DNA from: Clostridia bacterium
GTDB lineage: Bacteria > Bacillota_A > Clostridia > UMGS1883 > HGM11501
Direction of reading: 5' to 3'
NCBI GenBank assembly: GCA_017536285.1
Contig: JAFXHP010000103.1
Span: 1-9,963, forward strand
Length of the DNA: 9,963 bases
Made by a program: the position numbers and the translations under genes. This document shows, in pieces, positions 1 through 6,281 of the stretch; position 1 is the first letter of the stretch, and every line of letters begins with the position of its first letter. The notes under the pieces were generated by a model that was given only the letters and a program-made list of their open reading frames with translations, was not told where the DNA came from and ran no database searches.

Positions 1-99
1 ATTCTGAAAACCTTTTTCTGCATAAAATTCCTGTTCGCCGGCTGTGAAAACGAATTCGTTTCCGCAATCCTTGCATACCAATGTCTTGTCCTGGTACAT
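1..99 (-). CDS. Zinc-ribbon domain protein, N-terminal part (runs off the window)
   Basis: Only the first 33 codons are inside the window; the rest lies beyond base 1. The peptide starts MYQDKTLVCKDCGNEFVFTAGEQ, with a CxxC pair at residues 9 and 12 followed by an aromatic/acidic stretch ending FYAEKGF. This matches the small 'probable zinc-ribbon domain' proteins common in Firmicutes, which have a second CxxC pair further on (outside the window) and no established function. The ATG at 97-99 is preceded by a good ribosome binding site (minus-strand GAGGAG at about 106-111). The gene lies 95 bases downstream of sigH on the same strand with no convincing terminator between them, so it may be cotranscribed. 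A TATACT hexamer (minus strand, 127-132) could be a -10, but I see no good -35 for it. Confidence 0.75.
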   Translation of the reverse strand, partial: MYQDKTLVCKDCGNEFVFTAGEQEFYAEKGFQN

Positions 100-193
100 G
101 TTTGATCTCCTCACTTTGAAAAAAATAGTATAAATTCACCCTTCTCGGACTTGCACCGAAAAGCCGCTTTTACGACAAGGGCTTATCCCAAAA

Positions 194-814
194 TTAATGA
201 TTTTCCCCCGAGATAGCTTCTACTTTATGTCTTATTCTCTGAAGTGCATTATCTATCGCCTTCTGGGTTTTATCCAAAGCCAAAGCAATTTCCTGATAGC
301 TTTTTCCGTCAAGATAATATTCAAGTACACGAAGCTCGAATTTGCTTAAATGGCTTTTGATTTTCTCTCCGATTATATCATACCGTTCTTTGTTAATCAC
401 GATGTCCTCAGGATTAGGAAGCGAGTCTCCGGAAATCATATCAAGAAGCTCAAAATCCTCCTCACCATCAAAAAGAGGGCGATTTAATGAAATAGAGTTA
501 TTAAGCGGACTGTGCTTAAGTCTTGTCGCCGCCTTAATTGCCGTAGCAAGCTGACGCTTAATACAGGTTTCTGCAAAACTCCTGAATGGAACGGAAAGCT
601 CAGCCTTGTAGTCACGAGTTGCCTTAAAAAGACCTATTAAGCCTTCCTGAAGCAAATCCTCCTTATCGGCACCCACAAGAAAAAACCTGAAAGCTTTCTG
701 TCTTACCAGACCGATGTATCTTGAAATAAGCACATCAAGAGCATAATCCTCTCCATCTCTGCTTTTCTCAATCAATTCTTCGTCGGTCAAATCGTTAAAA
801 TCGGATATCGCCAA
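194..814 (-). CDS. sigH: RNA polymerase sigma factor SigH (Spo0H-like, sigma-70 family)
   Basis: This is an alternative sigma factor; in Bacillus and Clostridia SigH directs transition-state and early sporulation genes. With the TTG start it has 206 residues, close to the family's usual ~218. Region 2 spans about residues 27-100 and includes the hallmark stretch GADKEDLLQEGLIGLFKA (about 49-65), then the FRSFAETCIKRQ stretch typical of SigH. The region 4 helix-turn-helix (YLDGKSYQEIALALDKTQKA) lies at about 167-186. The frame stays open to a GTG at 845-847. I chose the TTG at 812-814 because GGAGG (822-826) sits seven bases before it, and because the promoter predicts a transcript starting near base 848, which would leave the GTG without a leader. 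The family call is firm; SigH rather than a closely related sigma factor is very likely. Confidence 0.93.
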   Translation of the reverse strand: MAISDFNDLTDEELIEKSRDGEDYALDVLISRYIGLVRQKAFRFFLVGADKEDLLQEGLIGLFKATRDYKAELSVPFRSFAETCIKRQLATAIKAATRLKHSPLNNSISLNRPLFDGEEDFELLDMISGDSLPNPEDIVINKERYDIIGEKIKSHLSKFELRVLEYYLDGKSYQEIALALDKTQKAIDNALQRIRHKVEAISGENH

Positions 815-854
815 GATATTTCCTCCGTTCAATATGTAAAAACACACTAATGAC

Positions 855-883
855 AGTATAATTCATATCCATTTTTTTGTCAA
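855..883 (-). promoter_or_regulatory. sigH promoter (SigA-type)
   Basis: On the minus strand, a perfect -35 TTGACA (878-883) and a -10 TATACT (855-860) are separated by 17 bases. Transcription would start near 848, giving a leader of about 34 bases that contains the GGAGG site. The promoter lies just beyond the metK terminator, so sigH is its own transcription unit driven by the housekeeping sigma factor. Confidence 0.8.
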
Positions 884-891
884 GTAAAAAG

Positions 892-937
892 TAAAAATAA
901 ATGCACCGAAATGCGATTTTTTTCGCTATTTCGGTGC
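892..937 (-). terminator. Rho-independent terminator of metK
   Basis: The 10-bp arms GCACCGAAAT (903-912) and ATTTCGGTGC (928-937) are perfect complements, extended inward by a GCG/CGC pairing. On the minus strand the hairpin is followed by a T-rich stretch (ATTTATTTTTAC). It starts 6 bases after the metK stop codon. Confidence 0.85.
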
Positions 938-943
938 TTATTT

Positions 944-2095
944 TTACATGTTTGCCGCTTTTTTGAGTTCTTCAACCATATCGGTCTTCTCCCAGGGAAG
1001 TCCGTCTTTACCCATATGTCCGTAATTGGATGTCTTTGTATAAATGGGATTTCTAAGGCCAAGAGTCTTTATTATTCCGTAAGGTCTTAAGTCAAACTTT
1101 TCCATAACAAGTTCTTCAAGTCTGTCCTCAGGCAATTTTCCTGTTCCGAAAGTATCAACTCTTACCGATACGGGCTTTGCAACGCCAATAGCATATGCAA
1201 GCTGAATTTCGCACTTTTCGCAAAGCTCTGCCGCTACAAGGTTTTTGGCAATGTAACGTGCCATATAAGCTGCACTTCTGTCAACCTTTGAAGGGTCCTT
1301 TCCGGAGAAAGCACCGCCGCCGTGACGAGCGTAGCCACCATAGGTGTCAACAATGATTTTTCTGCCGGTAAGACCGGAATCACCAAAGGGACCGCCGATT
1401 ACGAAACGGCCTGTGGGATTTATGTAAATCTTTGTGTCTTCATCCATCATATTCTCGTCTATGATAGGCTCGATTACATGCTTTTTCATATCTTCCTTTA
1501 TCTGCTCCAGCGTTACGTCATCAGAGTGCTGTGTAGAAACAACTATTGCATCAATTCTCTTGGGTACGTCATTTTCGTCATACTCAACGGTAACCTGAGT
1601 TTTTCCGTCAGGACGAAGATATGTTAAAGTGCCTGACTTTCTTACAAATGTAAGTCTTTCGGCAAGCTTATGGGCAAGATAAATAGGAAGAGGCATTAAG
1701 TTTTCCGTTTCCGAGCAAGCAAAGCCGAATATGAGGCCCTGGTCGCCTGCACCGCTGTTTTCGTCATTGTTATCTCCAACTCCCTGTGCAATATCGGGAG
1801 ACTGACCATGAACGGTATTCATAACACTGCAGGTATCAGCGTCAAATCCCATGGAAGAATCGGTGTAACCAACATTTCTTATAGCCTCACGCACAAGGGG
1901 CTGAATGTCTATTACAGCCTTACTTGTAATTTCTCCCATAACAGTGATAAGTCCTGTGGATGCCGTTACTTCACATGCAACACGGGAATCGGGATCCTTT
2001 GCAAGATATGCATCAAGAACTGTATCGGAAATTAAATCGCAGAGCTTGTCCGGATGTCCTTCCGTTACAGACTCGGAAGTAAAAAGTCTTCTCAA
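944..2095 (-). CDS. metK: S-adenosylmethionine synthetase
   Basis: It makes S-adenosylmethionine from methionine and ATP, releasing phosphate and pyrophosphate, in the cytoplasm. At 383 residues it is full length for the family. Visible signatures are [15 protein letters not shown] at the N-terminus (GHPDK 13-17, ATP/metal binding), [12 protein letters not shown] at 115-126, [10 protein letters not shown] at 238-247 and GGGAFSGKD at 259-267 (phosphate-binding loop). The start is TTG at 2093-2095, ten bases after AAAGGAG; no in-frame ATG or GTG lies between the ribosome binding site and this codon. The gene follows rpsT after a 110-base gap holding a terminator-like hairpin. There is no room in that gap for a classical S-box, and no sign of one. 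Confidence 0.98.
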   Translation of the reverse strand: MRRLFTSESVTEGHPDKLCDLISDTVLDAYLAKDPDSRVACEVTASTGLITVMGEITSKAVIDIQPLVREAIRNVGYTDSSMGFDADTCSVMNTVHGQSPDIAQGVGDNNDENSGAGDQGLIFGFACSETENLMPLPIYLAHKLAERLTFVRKSGTLTYLRPDGKTQVTVEYDENDVPKRIDAIVVSTQHSDDVTLEQIKEDMKKHVIEPIIDENMMDEDTKIYINPTGRFVIGGPFGDSGLTGRKIIVDTYGGYARHGGGAFSGKDPSKVDRSAAYMARYIAKNLVAAELCEKCEIQLAYAIGVAKPVSVRVDTFGTGKLPEDRLEELVMEKFDLRPYGIIKTLGLRNPIYTKTSNYGHMGKDGLPWEKTDMVEELKKAANM

Positions 2096-2122
2096 AGCAG
2101 AGTCACTCCTTTATCTCTACAT

Positions 2123-2155
2123 AACAAAAAAATCTACTTAGCGTAGATTTTTGTT
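2123..2155 (-). terminator. Terminator-like hairpin between rpsT and metK
   Basis: The arms AAAAATCTAC (2128-2137) and GTAGATTTTT (2143-2152) pair perfectly around the loop TTAGC. Read on the minus strand the 3' arm runs into seven T residues, the form of an intrinsic terminator for rpsT. It ends about 28 bases before the metK start, so it could also work as an attenuator in the metK leader. A smaller hairpin (ACAGT, 2164-2168 / ACTGT, 2174-2178) lies just upstream. Confidence 0.65.
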
Positions 2156-2159
2156 ACAA
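2131..2159 (-). promoter_or_regulatory. Weak candidate metK promoter
   Basis: On the minus strand, TTGTAA (2154-2159) and TAGATT (2131-2136) are 17 bases apart, each matching consensus at four of six positions. The elements lie inside the rpsT terminator hairpin, so this could be fortuitous. No better promoter is visible between rpsT and metK; the alternative is readthrough from rpsT. Confidence 0.25.
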
Positions 2160-2205
2160 ATCGTACAGTGGGAAACTGTTAGAATTTATTATTTTTTTGA
2201 AAAAA

Positions 2206-2469
2206 TTACGCCATCTTATTGAAACGCTTTGCAAGGGCGGATTTCTTTCTTGCGATTGTGTTCTTGTGGAATACGCCTTTTGCAACAGCCTGATCCATCT
2301 TCTTAGAAGCGTAGATAACAGCTGCCTTAGCTGTTTCCTGATCTCCTGCAACGATTGCAGCGTCAGCCTTCTTAAGAGCTGTATGGATAGCAGACTTAAT
2401 CATCTGATTTCTTAAAGTCTTCTTCTTTGTGATAAGAACTCTCTTCTTAGCAGATTTAATGTTGGGCAT
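2206..2469 (-). CDS. rpsT: 30S ribosomal protein S20
   Basis: S20 is a primary 16S rRNA-binding protein of the small subunit. The 87-residue product starts MPNIKSAKKRV and is rich in lysine and alanine throughout, with the family pattern SAIHTALKKADAA, ASKKMDQAVAKGVFHKNTIARKKSALAKR and a short C-terminus. The length is normal for bacterial S20. An upstream in-frame start would add five residues, but the ATG at 2467-2469 follows GGAGGTG (2476-2482) at proper spacing and gives the canonical MPNIKSA N-terminus. It is a monocistronic-looking unit with its own promoter, a structured leader of about 88 bases, and a terminator-like hairpin behind it. Confidence 0.97.
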   Translation of the reverse strand: MPNIKSAKKRVLITKKKTLRNQMIKSAIHTALKKADAAIVAGDQETAKAAVIYASKKMDQAVAKGVFHKNTIARKKSALAKRFNKMA

Positions 2470-2480
2470 TATATTCACCT

Positions 2481-2543
2481 CCAAAGCTTGTATTTAATAC
2501 ATTTGGTCAAGGCAAATATCCTGAACGGTTGGATTTTTACCTT
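2481..2543 (-). promoter_or_regulatory. Structured 5' leader of rpsT, possible autoregulatory element
   Basis: Read on the minus strand, the transcript first forms a 13-position stem (2531-2543 with 2509-2521: AAGGTAAAaATCC against GGATaTTTGCCTT, one A-A mismatch and one G-U pair) around a nine-base loop. A second hairpin then pairs CCAAA (2502-2506) with TTTGG (2481-2485), with an inner TGTAT/ATACA stem (2497-2501 / 2489-2493). The 3' arm of this second hairpin includes the first two G residues of the GGAGG Shine-Dalgarno, so it could limit ribosome access. The pairings are seen in the sequence; regulation by S20 is inferred. Confidence 0.45.
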
Positions 2544-2563
2544 TGTATTTTTAAGCAAAATAT

Positions 2564-2592
2564 ATTGTAACATACATTTATTTAAAAAGCAA
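2564..2592 (-). promoter_or_regulatory. rpsT promoter (SigA-type)
   Basis: On the minus strand, TTGCTT (2587-2592) and TACAAT (2564-2569) are separated by 17 bases. The predicted start is near 2557, giving a leader of about 88 bases before the rpsT ATG. Confidence 0.7.
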
Positions 2593-2610
2593 GTCTTTTT
2601 TTTAATAAAT
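2576..2610 (-). terminator. Weak AT-rich inverted repeat after the AraC-family gene, possible terminator
   Basis: The arms AAAAAG (2584-2589) and CTTTTT (2595-2600) pair around CAAGT, and the pairing extends outward through A/T bases with one or two bulges to about 2576 and 2610. It starts some nine bases past the stop codon of the AraC-family gene. The stem is almost all A-T, so termination may be poor. The -35 of the rpsT promoter is embedded in it. Confidence 0.35.
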
Positions 2611-2618
2611 TTGACTCA

Positions 2619-3368
2619 TTATTTCTCCGCTTTCTTAAGTGTTTTGGGCGATTTACCGAAAAATGCTTTAAAAGCCTTGGAAAAAGCAAACGCATCGGAA
2701 TATCCGGAAAGTGCTGCCGCCTCGGTTACATTGTAGCCTTTCTCAAGAAGTGCCCTGCCCTCTGTAAGTCTTTTTCGTTTAAGATACTCCTTCATACTGA
2801 GTCCGCACCGTTCCTTGAAAATTCTCGCAAGATATTTTCTGTTCAGCTTAAGGCTTTCGGCAATCTTATCAATTTTTATATCTCCTGCGTACTCTGCGTT
2901 AATATACCCTATTACTTTATTAACATAATCAGGCTCAGTTTTGTTCTCGAAAAGATTGCAGTAAAGTCGAAAGCTTATTGCACAAATTTTCTCCTCTATC
3001 ATGGCGGAAGATAAAGTTTTGATTTCTCCGAAAATATTTCCGTCTGGCGTTATAATATCCGGAAGACTGTGAAATTTTTCCGCCAGCGTTCCTTCAAATC
3101 CGATCCATATATAGCTCCACGGATTATCTTTATCCGCCTCGTAATAGGTCACTTCTCCGGGACGTATCAGAAAAGCCTGTCCCGCATCAACACGATACTC
3201 CCCTTTTTCATTTTTGAATACACCTGTTCCCTTTTCCACATAGTGTATAAGATAATAATTCCTTATGGCAGGCCCATAGCTTTTTCCGCTCTTGCATTCT
3301 TCAAACCCTGCATCTCTGGGAATAAAATCCTTAAAATTCTTTTCTCCTATAATAAACCTATGCATCAT
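2619..3368 (-). CDS. AraC-family transcriptional regulator with cupin sensor domain
   Basis: This is a 249-residue one-component regulator, most likely of sugar or other carbon-source genes. An N-terminal cupin-type sensing domain covers about residues 40-91 (HYVEKGTGVF, then GQAFLIRPGEVTYYEAD and WSYIWIGFEG). The C-terminal AraC DNA-binding domain has two helix-turn-helix motifs: IDKIAESLKLNRKYLARIFKE at about 166-186, and VTEAAALSGYSDAFAFSKAFK at about 214-234, followed by the usual FGKSPKTLKK end. The start is one of two adjacent ATGs (3366-3368 or 3363-3365), preceded by AAGGAAG inside uvrC; the coding regions overlap by 11 bases, which suggests translational coupling. Its target and ligand are unknown. 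None of the adjacent housekeeping genes is an obvious target; the sugar isomerase operon some 5 kb away is only a possibility. Confidence 0.88.
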   Translation of the reverse strand: MMHRFIIGEKNFKDFIPRDAGFEECKSGKSYGPAIRNYYLIHYVEKGTGVFKNEKGEYRVDAGQAFLIRPGEVTYYEADKDNPWSYIWIGFEGTLAEKFHSLPDIITPDGNIFGEIKTLSSAMIEEKICAISFRLYCNLFENKTEPDYVNKVIGYINAEYAGDIKIDKIAESLKLNRKYLARIFKERCGLSMKEYLKRKRLTEGRALLEKGYNVTEAAALSGYSDAFAFSKAFKAFFGKSPKTLKKAEK

Positions 3369-5223
3369 TATCTTCCTTATTGTAATAAGTAAATATGCTT
3401 TCTCCTGCAATTTTACCTACGACTTTAATAAGTTCTTCCTTACTTGCCTCTTTTACATTTGAAAGAGTTTTAAACTCCTTCATCAGCTTTTCATAAGTTG
3501 CCTTCCCCACGCCCTTTAAGGAAAGCAGGGGGCTTTTAACCATCTTTTTTCCCGAAAGCTTTCTGTGATATCCTATAGCCACACGGTGTACTTCATCCTG
3601 AATTGCCGTAATAAGACGAAAGGCCTGACTTGTGGGATTTAATCCAATCTCCCCGTCCTTTGAAATAAGACCACGTGTTCTGTGCTTATCGTCTTTCACC
3701 ATGCCAAACACCGGAAGAGAAAGGCCCATTTCGTTAAGCACCTCAAGGGCAATTTTAAGCTGCCCTGCACCACCGTCCATTAAAATAAGATCAGGCAACA
3801 GGGCAAATTTTGCATCATCTTCAGAAATTTCGCCTGTTGAAAGCTTTTTATACTCCGAAAGACAATGGACAAACCTTCGCTCAAGCACTTCCTTAAGAGA
3901 AGCATAATCATCTCCTCCTACGCCTCTTTTTATTTTAAAATAGCGATTGTCTTTCTTGGAATATTTGCCGTCTGTAAATACCACCATTGCTCCTACGGCT
4001 TCGCTTCCCGCCGTATGAGATATGTCGTAAGCCTCAATTCTCGAAGGCAATGTCGGAAGTCCTATGATTTCCCCAAGCTCCCTTGCCGCATTCTTCTTAA
4101 GGCGGTATTTTTCTTGTTCCTCCCTCTTATCCGAGAGAGTTTTTTCCGCATTATTAAGAGCCATCAGGGCAAGCTCCTTATATTTTCCTCGCACGGCCTT
4201 TCTTACCTCTACATTTATGCCTTTCGTCTCGGTGAGAAGTTCGGATATCAATCCTCCGTCCACGGTATCCGATGCAAGAATGACAAGCCTCGGAATGTAT
4301 GCGTTTTCCTTTGCGTAATACTGGCTAAGAAAATCTTCCATCAGCAAAGCATCATCAATCCCGGATGCTCCTTCAAAATAGAAGCTGTCATGCCCTGTCA
4401 TCTTTCCTTCTCTTATATATATAACTTCAAATGCAACATCGTTGTCTCTTGCGGCAAAAGCAAAAACGTCCGCATCGGCGTTCTTTAATATAGTAACATT
4501 CTGCCGCTCCGCCACATATCTGATGGAGTTAATTTTATCACGAAGGGAGGCCGCCCTTTCGAAATGAAGCCTTTCGGCAGCTTCGTTCATTTCTTCCGTC
4601 AGGCGGTCAATCAGACTTTTATGCTTTCCCCGTATAAAAAGCGAAGCATCCTTTATGGCCTTTCTGTATTCTTCCTCGCTTATGTTTCCTGTACAAACTC
4701 CCATGCACCTTCCCATGGAGTGGTAAAGACAAGGACGGCTTTTCTTAAAATCGGCAGGAAAGTGTTTATTGCACATGGGAATTTTGAAAATTCTATGTGT
4801 AAGCTCTATCATTTCTCTGCAAAAATATGAGCTTGTGTAAGGCCCGAAATACTCAGCACCGTCGTTTTCTGTTTTACGGGTAAATAAAATTTTAGGGTAC
4901 GCCTCATTGGTTATCTTTATAAACGGATAGGTTTTATCGTCTTTAAGAAGTATGTTATAATGCGGGTGATATTCCTTTATCAGGTTACACTCAAGGACGA
5001 AGGCTTCACGCTCGGTGGCGGTGATAATAAATTCAAAGTCAGCAATGTTACGAACCATTGCCAAAACCTTGGGGGTATGATTCGCACTTTCGTGAAAATA
5101 CTGGCGTACACGGTTTTTAAGGACCTTGGCTTTGCCCACATAAATAATTTCGCCTTCGCTGTTTTTCATAAGATAAACGCCCGGTTTATCAGGCAGATTA
5201 AAAAGCTTATCCTTAAGCGTCAT
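3358..5223 (-). CDS. uvrC: UvrABC excinuclease subunit C
   Basis: UvrC makes both cuts flanking bulky DNA lesions in nucleotide excision repair, acting with UvrA and UvrB. The 621-residue product is full length. The N-terminal GIY-YIG nuclease shows GVYLM (15-19) and IIYVGKA (26-32) and makes the 3' cut. A UVR domain for UvrB contact lies at about 199-234 (LTEEMNEAAERLHFERAASLRDKI). The RNase H-like domain for the 5' cut has EAYDISH (397-403), LILMDGG (479-485) and DEVHR near 543-547 as the likely catalytic Asp/Asp/His set. Tandem helix-hairpin-helix motifs (LLSLKGVGKATYEKL, 566-580) end the protein. The ATG at 5221-5223 follows AAAGGAG at seven bases. A GTG 16 codons upstream falls in the ptsH terminator and is rejected. 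Confidence 0.97.
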   Translation of the reverse strand: MTLKDKLFNLPDKPGVYLMKNSEGEIIYVGKAKVLKNRVRQYFHESANHTPKVLAMVRNIADFEFIITATEREAFVLECNLIKEYHPHYNILLKDDKTYPFIKITNEAYPKILFTRKTENDGAEYFGPYTSSYFCREMIELTHRIFKIPMCNKHFPADFKKSRPCLYHSMGRCMGVCTGNISEEEYRKAIKDASLFIRGKHKSLIDRLTEEMNEAAERLHFERAASLRDKINSIRYVAERQNVTILKNADADVFAFAARDNDVAFEVIYIREGKMTGHDSFYFEGASGIDDALLMEDFLSQYYAKENAYIPRLVILASDTVDGGLISELLTETKGINVEVRKAVRGKYKELALMALNNAEKTLSDKREEQEKYRLKKNAARELGEIIGLPTLPSRIEAYDISHTAGSEAVGAMVVFTDGKYSKKDNRYFKIKRGVGGDDYASLKEVLERRFVHCLSEYKKLSTGEISEDDAKFALLPDLILMDGGAGQLKIALEVLNEMGLSLPVFGMVKDDKHRTRGLISKDGEIGLNPTSQAFRLITAIQDEVHRVAIGYHRKLSGKKMVKSPLLSLKGVGKATYEKLMKEFKTLSNVKEASKEELIKVVGKIAGESIFTYYNKEDNDA

Positions 5224-5241
5224 AAAGCCACTCCTTTCCAA

Positions 5242-5275
5242 CGTAATAAAAAAGGTGACCCACCGGGTCACCTTT
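5242..5275 (-). terminator. Rho-independent terminator of ptsH
   Basis: A perfect 11-bp stem, AAAGGTGACCC (5251-5261) and GGGTCACCTTT (5265-5275), has a three-base loop. On the minus strand it is followed by a T tract (CCTTTTTTATTA). It starts four bases after the ptsH stop codon and ends about 28 bases before the uvrC ATG. Confidence 0.9.
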
Positions 5276-5278
5276 CAA

Positions 5279-5539
5279 TCATTCAAAATTAGATTCAACA
5301 AGTGCAACAAGCGCTTCCACTGCGGCAACCTCATTTTCACCGGTTGCTGAAATTGTAATAGAAGAACCTTTGGTAATACCGAGAGACAGCACGCCGAGCA
5401 AGCTCTTTCCGCTGACTTCACACTCATCTTTGGTAACCTTTATATCTTCTTTAAATTCAAGTGCCTTCTGGATAAAGTATGTTGCCGGCCTTGCATGAAG
5501 CCCGACCTGATTCTTTATTGTTACTTCTTTAGAATACAT
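5279..5539 (-). CDS. ptsH: Phosphocarrier protein HPr
   Basis: HPr passes phosphate from enzyme I to the sugar-specific EIIA proteins of the PEP:sugar phosphotransferase system. The product has 86 residues, standard for HPr. The active-site motif GLHARPA places the phosphoryl-accepting histidine at residue 15. GKSLLGVLSLGI places serine at residue 46, the site used by HPr kinase in Firmicutes for CcpA-dependent catabolite repression. His15 argues against Crh, which has glutamine there. The ATG at 5537-5539 follows GAGAGGG; a further upstream in-frame start would fall in the promoter. No ptsI is adjacent, so the gene stands alone with its own promoter and terminator, as is common in Clostridia. 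Confidence 0.95.
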   Translation of the reverse strand: MYSKEVTIKNQVGLHARPATYFIQKALEFKEDIKVTKDECEVSGKSLLGVLSLGITKGSSITISATGENEVAAVEALVALVESNFE

Positions 5540-5560
5540 GGTAAACCCTCTCTCGTGCAG

Positions 5561-5581
5561 AATAGTAGATTTTATACTATT
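5561..5581. repeat. Inverted repeat over the ptsH transcription start
   Basis: AATAGTA (5561-5567) and TACTATT (5575-5581) are perfect 7-bp inverted repeats separated by seven bases. They span the predicted +1 and overlap the -10 hexamer. The repeat could be a repressor site or, if transcription starts upstream enough, a leader hairpin. It is A/T-rich, so chance is possible. Confidence 0.4.
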
Positions 5582-5607
5582 ATACAACTTTTCGTTTTTC
5601 TTTTCAA
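5579..5607 (-). promoter_or_regulatory. ptsH promoter (SigA-type)
   Basis: On the minus strand, TTGAAA (5602-5607) and a perfect TATAAT (5579-5584) are separated by 17 bases. The predicted start is near 5572, giving a leader of about 33 bases. Confidence 0.82.
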
Positions 5608-5677
5608 TTGTCGATTTTCATCAACATAAACGCATTTGGAATAAAAAAGTTATACAAATTTTATAATAAATGACACC

Positions 5678-6169
5678 TTACAGTCCGAGCTTCTTTATTA
5701 TACGCTTTTCAAGCTTCCTTTTAAGATGCACAAAAGGCCCCTCGTTTCCTATTTCAATGGGTTTTACATAAACTGTTAAAACTCCAAGGCGTCTGCCTGC
5801 ATAAATATCGCTGTAGAACTGATCCCCCACAGCGGCCGCCTCATTTTTATCAATCTTAAGCCTCTTGAGCATTCTTCGATATGAATAGGTAAAGGGTTTT
5901 CCCGCCCTGTGTATGGATAAATATCCGCCTTCATTAAATTCGTCTACCCGCTCTTTTTTATTATTTGAAACCAGGCAAACAGAAATCCCCGCTTCTTTCA
6001 AAGAATTTAAAAATTTATTTGCCCGTTCGTCCGGTTTCCTTGTTTTAGGAGTAACAAGAGTGTTGTCAATATCTAAAAAAACCGCTTTTATTCCCTTTTC
6101 CTTAAAAAACGCTCCCGACAAGTCATCAATTGAATCCACTGTAACATCAGGCACAAAGTATTTATTCAT
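5678..6169 (-). CDS. yqeG: YqeG-family HAD-superfamily (IIIA) phosphatase
   Basis: This small HAD-type hydrolase of 163 residues matches YqeG, a conserved Firmicutes protein whose substrate is unsettled. The HAD motifs are in order: motif I VFLDIDNTL with Asp33 (nucleophile) and Asp35; motif II SNN at 68-70; motif III probably Lys91 in AGKPF; motif IV VGDQFYSDI with Asp116 and Asp121. The rest, including the VYVKPIE stretch and the basic C-terminus, fits the family. The ATG at 6167-6169 follows GAGAGG at a short spacing. It stands back to back with the XRE repressor gene across a 112-base gap; I found no clear promoter for it there. Only a weak A/T hairpin lies beyond its stop codon, so readthrough into ptsH is possible. 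Confidence 0.88.
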   Translation of the reverse strand: MNKYFVPDVTVDSIDDLSGAFFKEKGIKAVFLDIDNTLVTPKTRKPDERANKFLNSLKEAGISVCLVSNNKKERVDEFNEGGYLSIHRAGKPFTYSYRRMLKRLKIDKNEAAAVGDQFYSDIYAGRRLGVLTVYVKPIEIGNEGPFVHLKRKLEKRIIKKLGL

Positions 6170-6216
6170 ATATTCCTCTCCCCGAACTTTCTTATGACAT
6201 TTTTTCCTATTCTTCG

Positions 6217-6244
6217 TTGACTTTTAACAAAAAAATGCTATAAT
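6217..6244 (+). promoter_or_regulatory. Promoter of the XRE repressor-ImmA operon
   Basis: TTGACT (6217-6222) and a perfect TATAAT (6239-6244) are 16 bases apart, with TGC directly before the -10 (an extended -10). The predicted start is near 6251, about 30 bases before the repressor ATG. The -10 sequence recurs 11 bases later as part of the tandem repeat. Confidence 0.78.
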
Positions 6245-6262
6245 TAGATTATAATTAGATTA
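6241..6262. repeat. Tandem 11-bp repeat at the repressor promoter, candidate operator
   Basis: TAATTAGATTA occurs twice, end to end (6241-6251 and 6252-6262), with no mismatch. Each copy is itself a near palindrome, TAAT-TAG-ATTA. The repeats overlap the -10 and the predicted start site, and 11 bp is about one helical turn, so two dimers would bind the same face. This is a plausible autoregulatory site for the XRE protein encoded just downstream. Confidence 0.55.
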
Positions 6263-6281
6263 TTTACATGAAGGTGAAAAA

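Noticed and set aside
100..193. Terminator between sigH and the zinc-ribbon gene
   Set aside because: The only pairing is a 5-bp AAGCC/GGCTT stem (161-165 / 180-184) with a 14-base loop and a short T run, too weak to call.
2096..2205. SAM riboswitch (S-box or SMK box) upstream of metK
   Set aside because: The 110-base gap is filled by a terminator hairpin and a small stem. I see neither the multi-helix S-box layout nor a pairing partner for the AAAGGAG site that an SMK box would need.
3865..4488. 207-codon open frame on the plus strand
   Set aside because: It lies wholly inside uvrC on the opposite strand and has no recognisable domain; uvrC has clear motifs throughout.
5224..5271. Longer uvrC starting at a GTG at 5269-5271
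   Set aside because: The extra 16 codons run through the ptsH terminator hairpin, and a well-spaced AAAGGAG precedes the ATG at 5221-5223, which gives the family's usual N-terminus.
5279..5539. Crh instead of HPr
   Set aside because: Residue 15 is histidine in GLHARPA; Crh has glutamine there.
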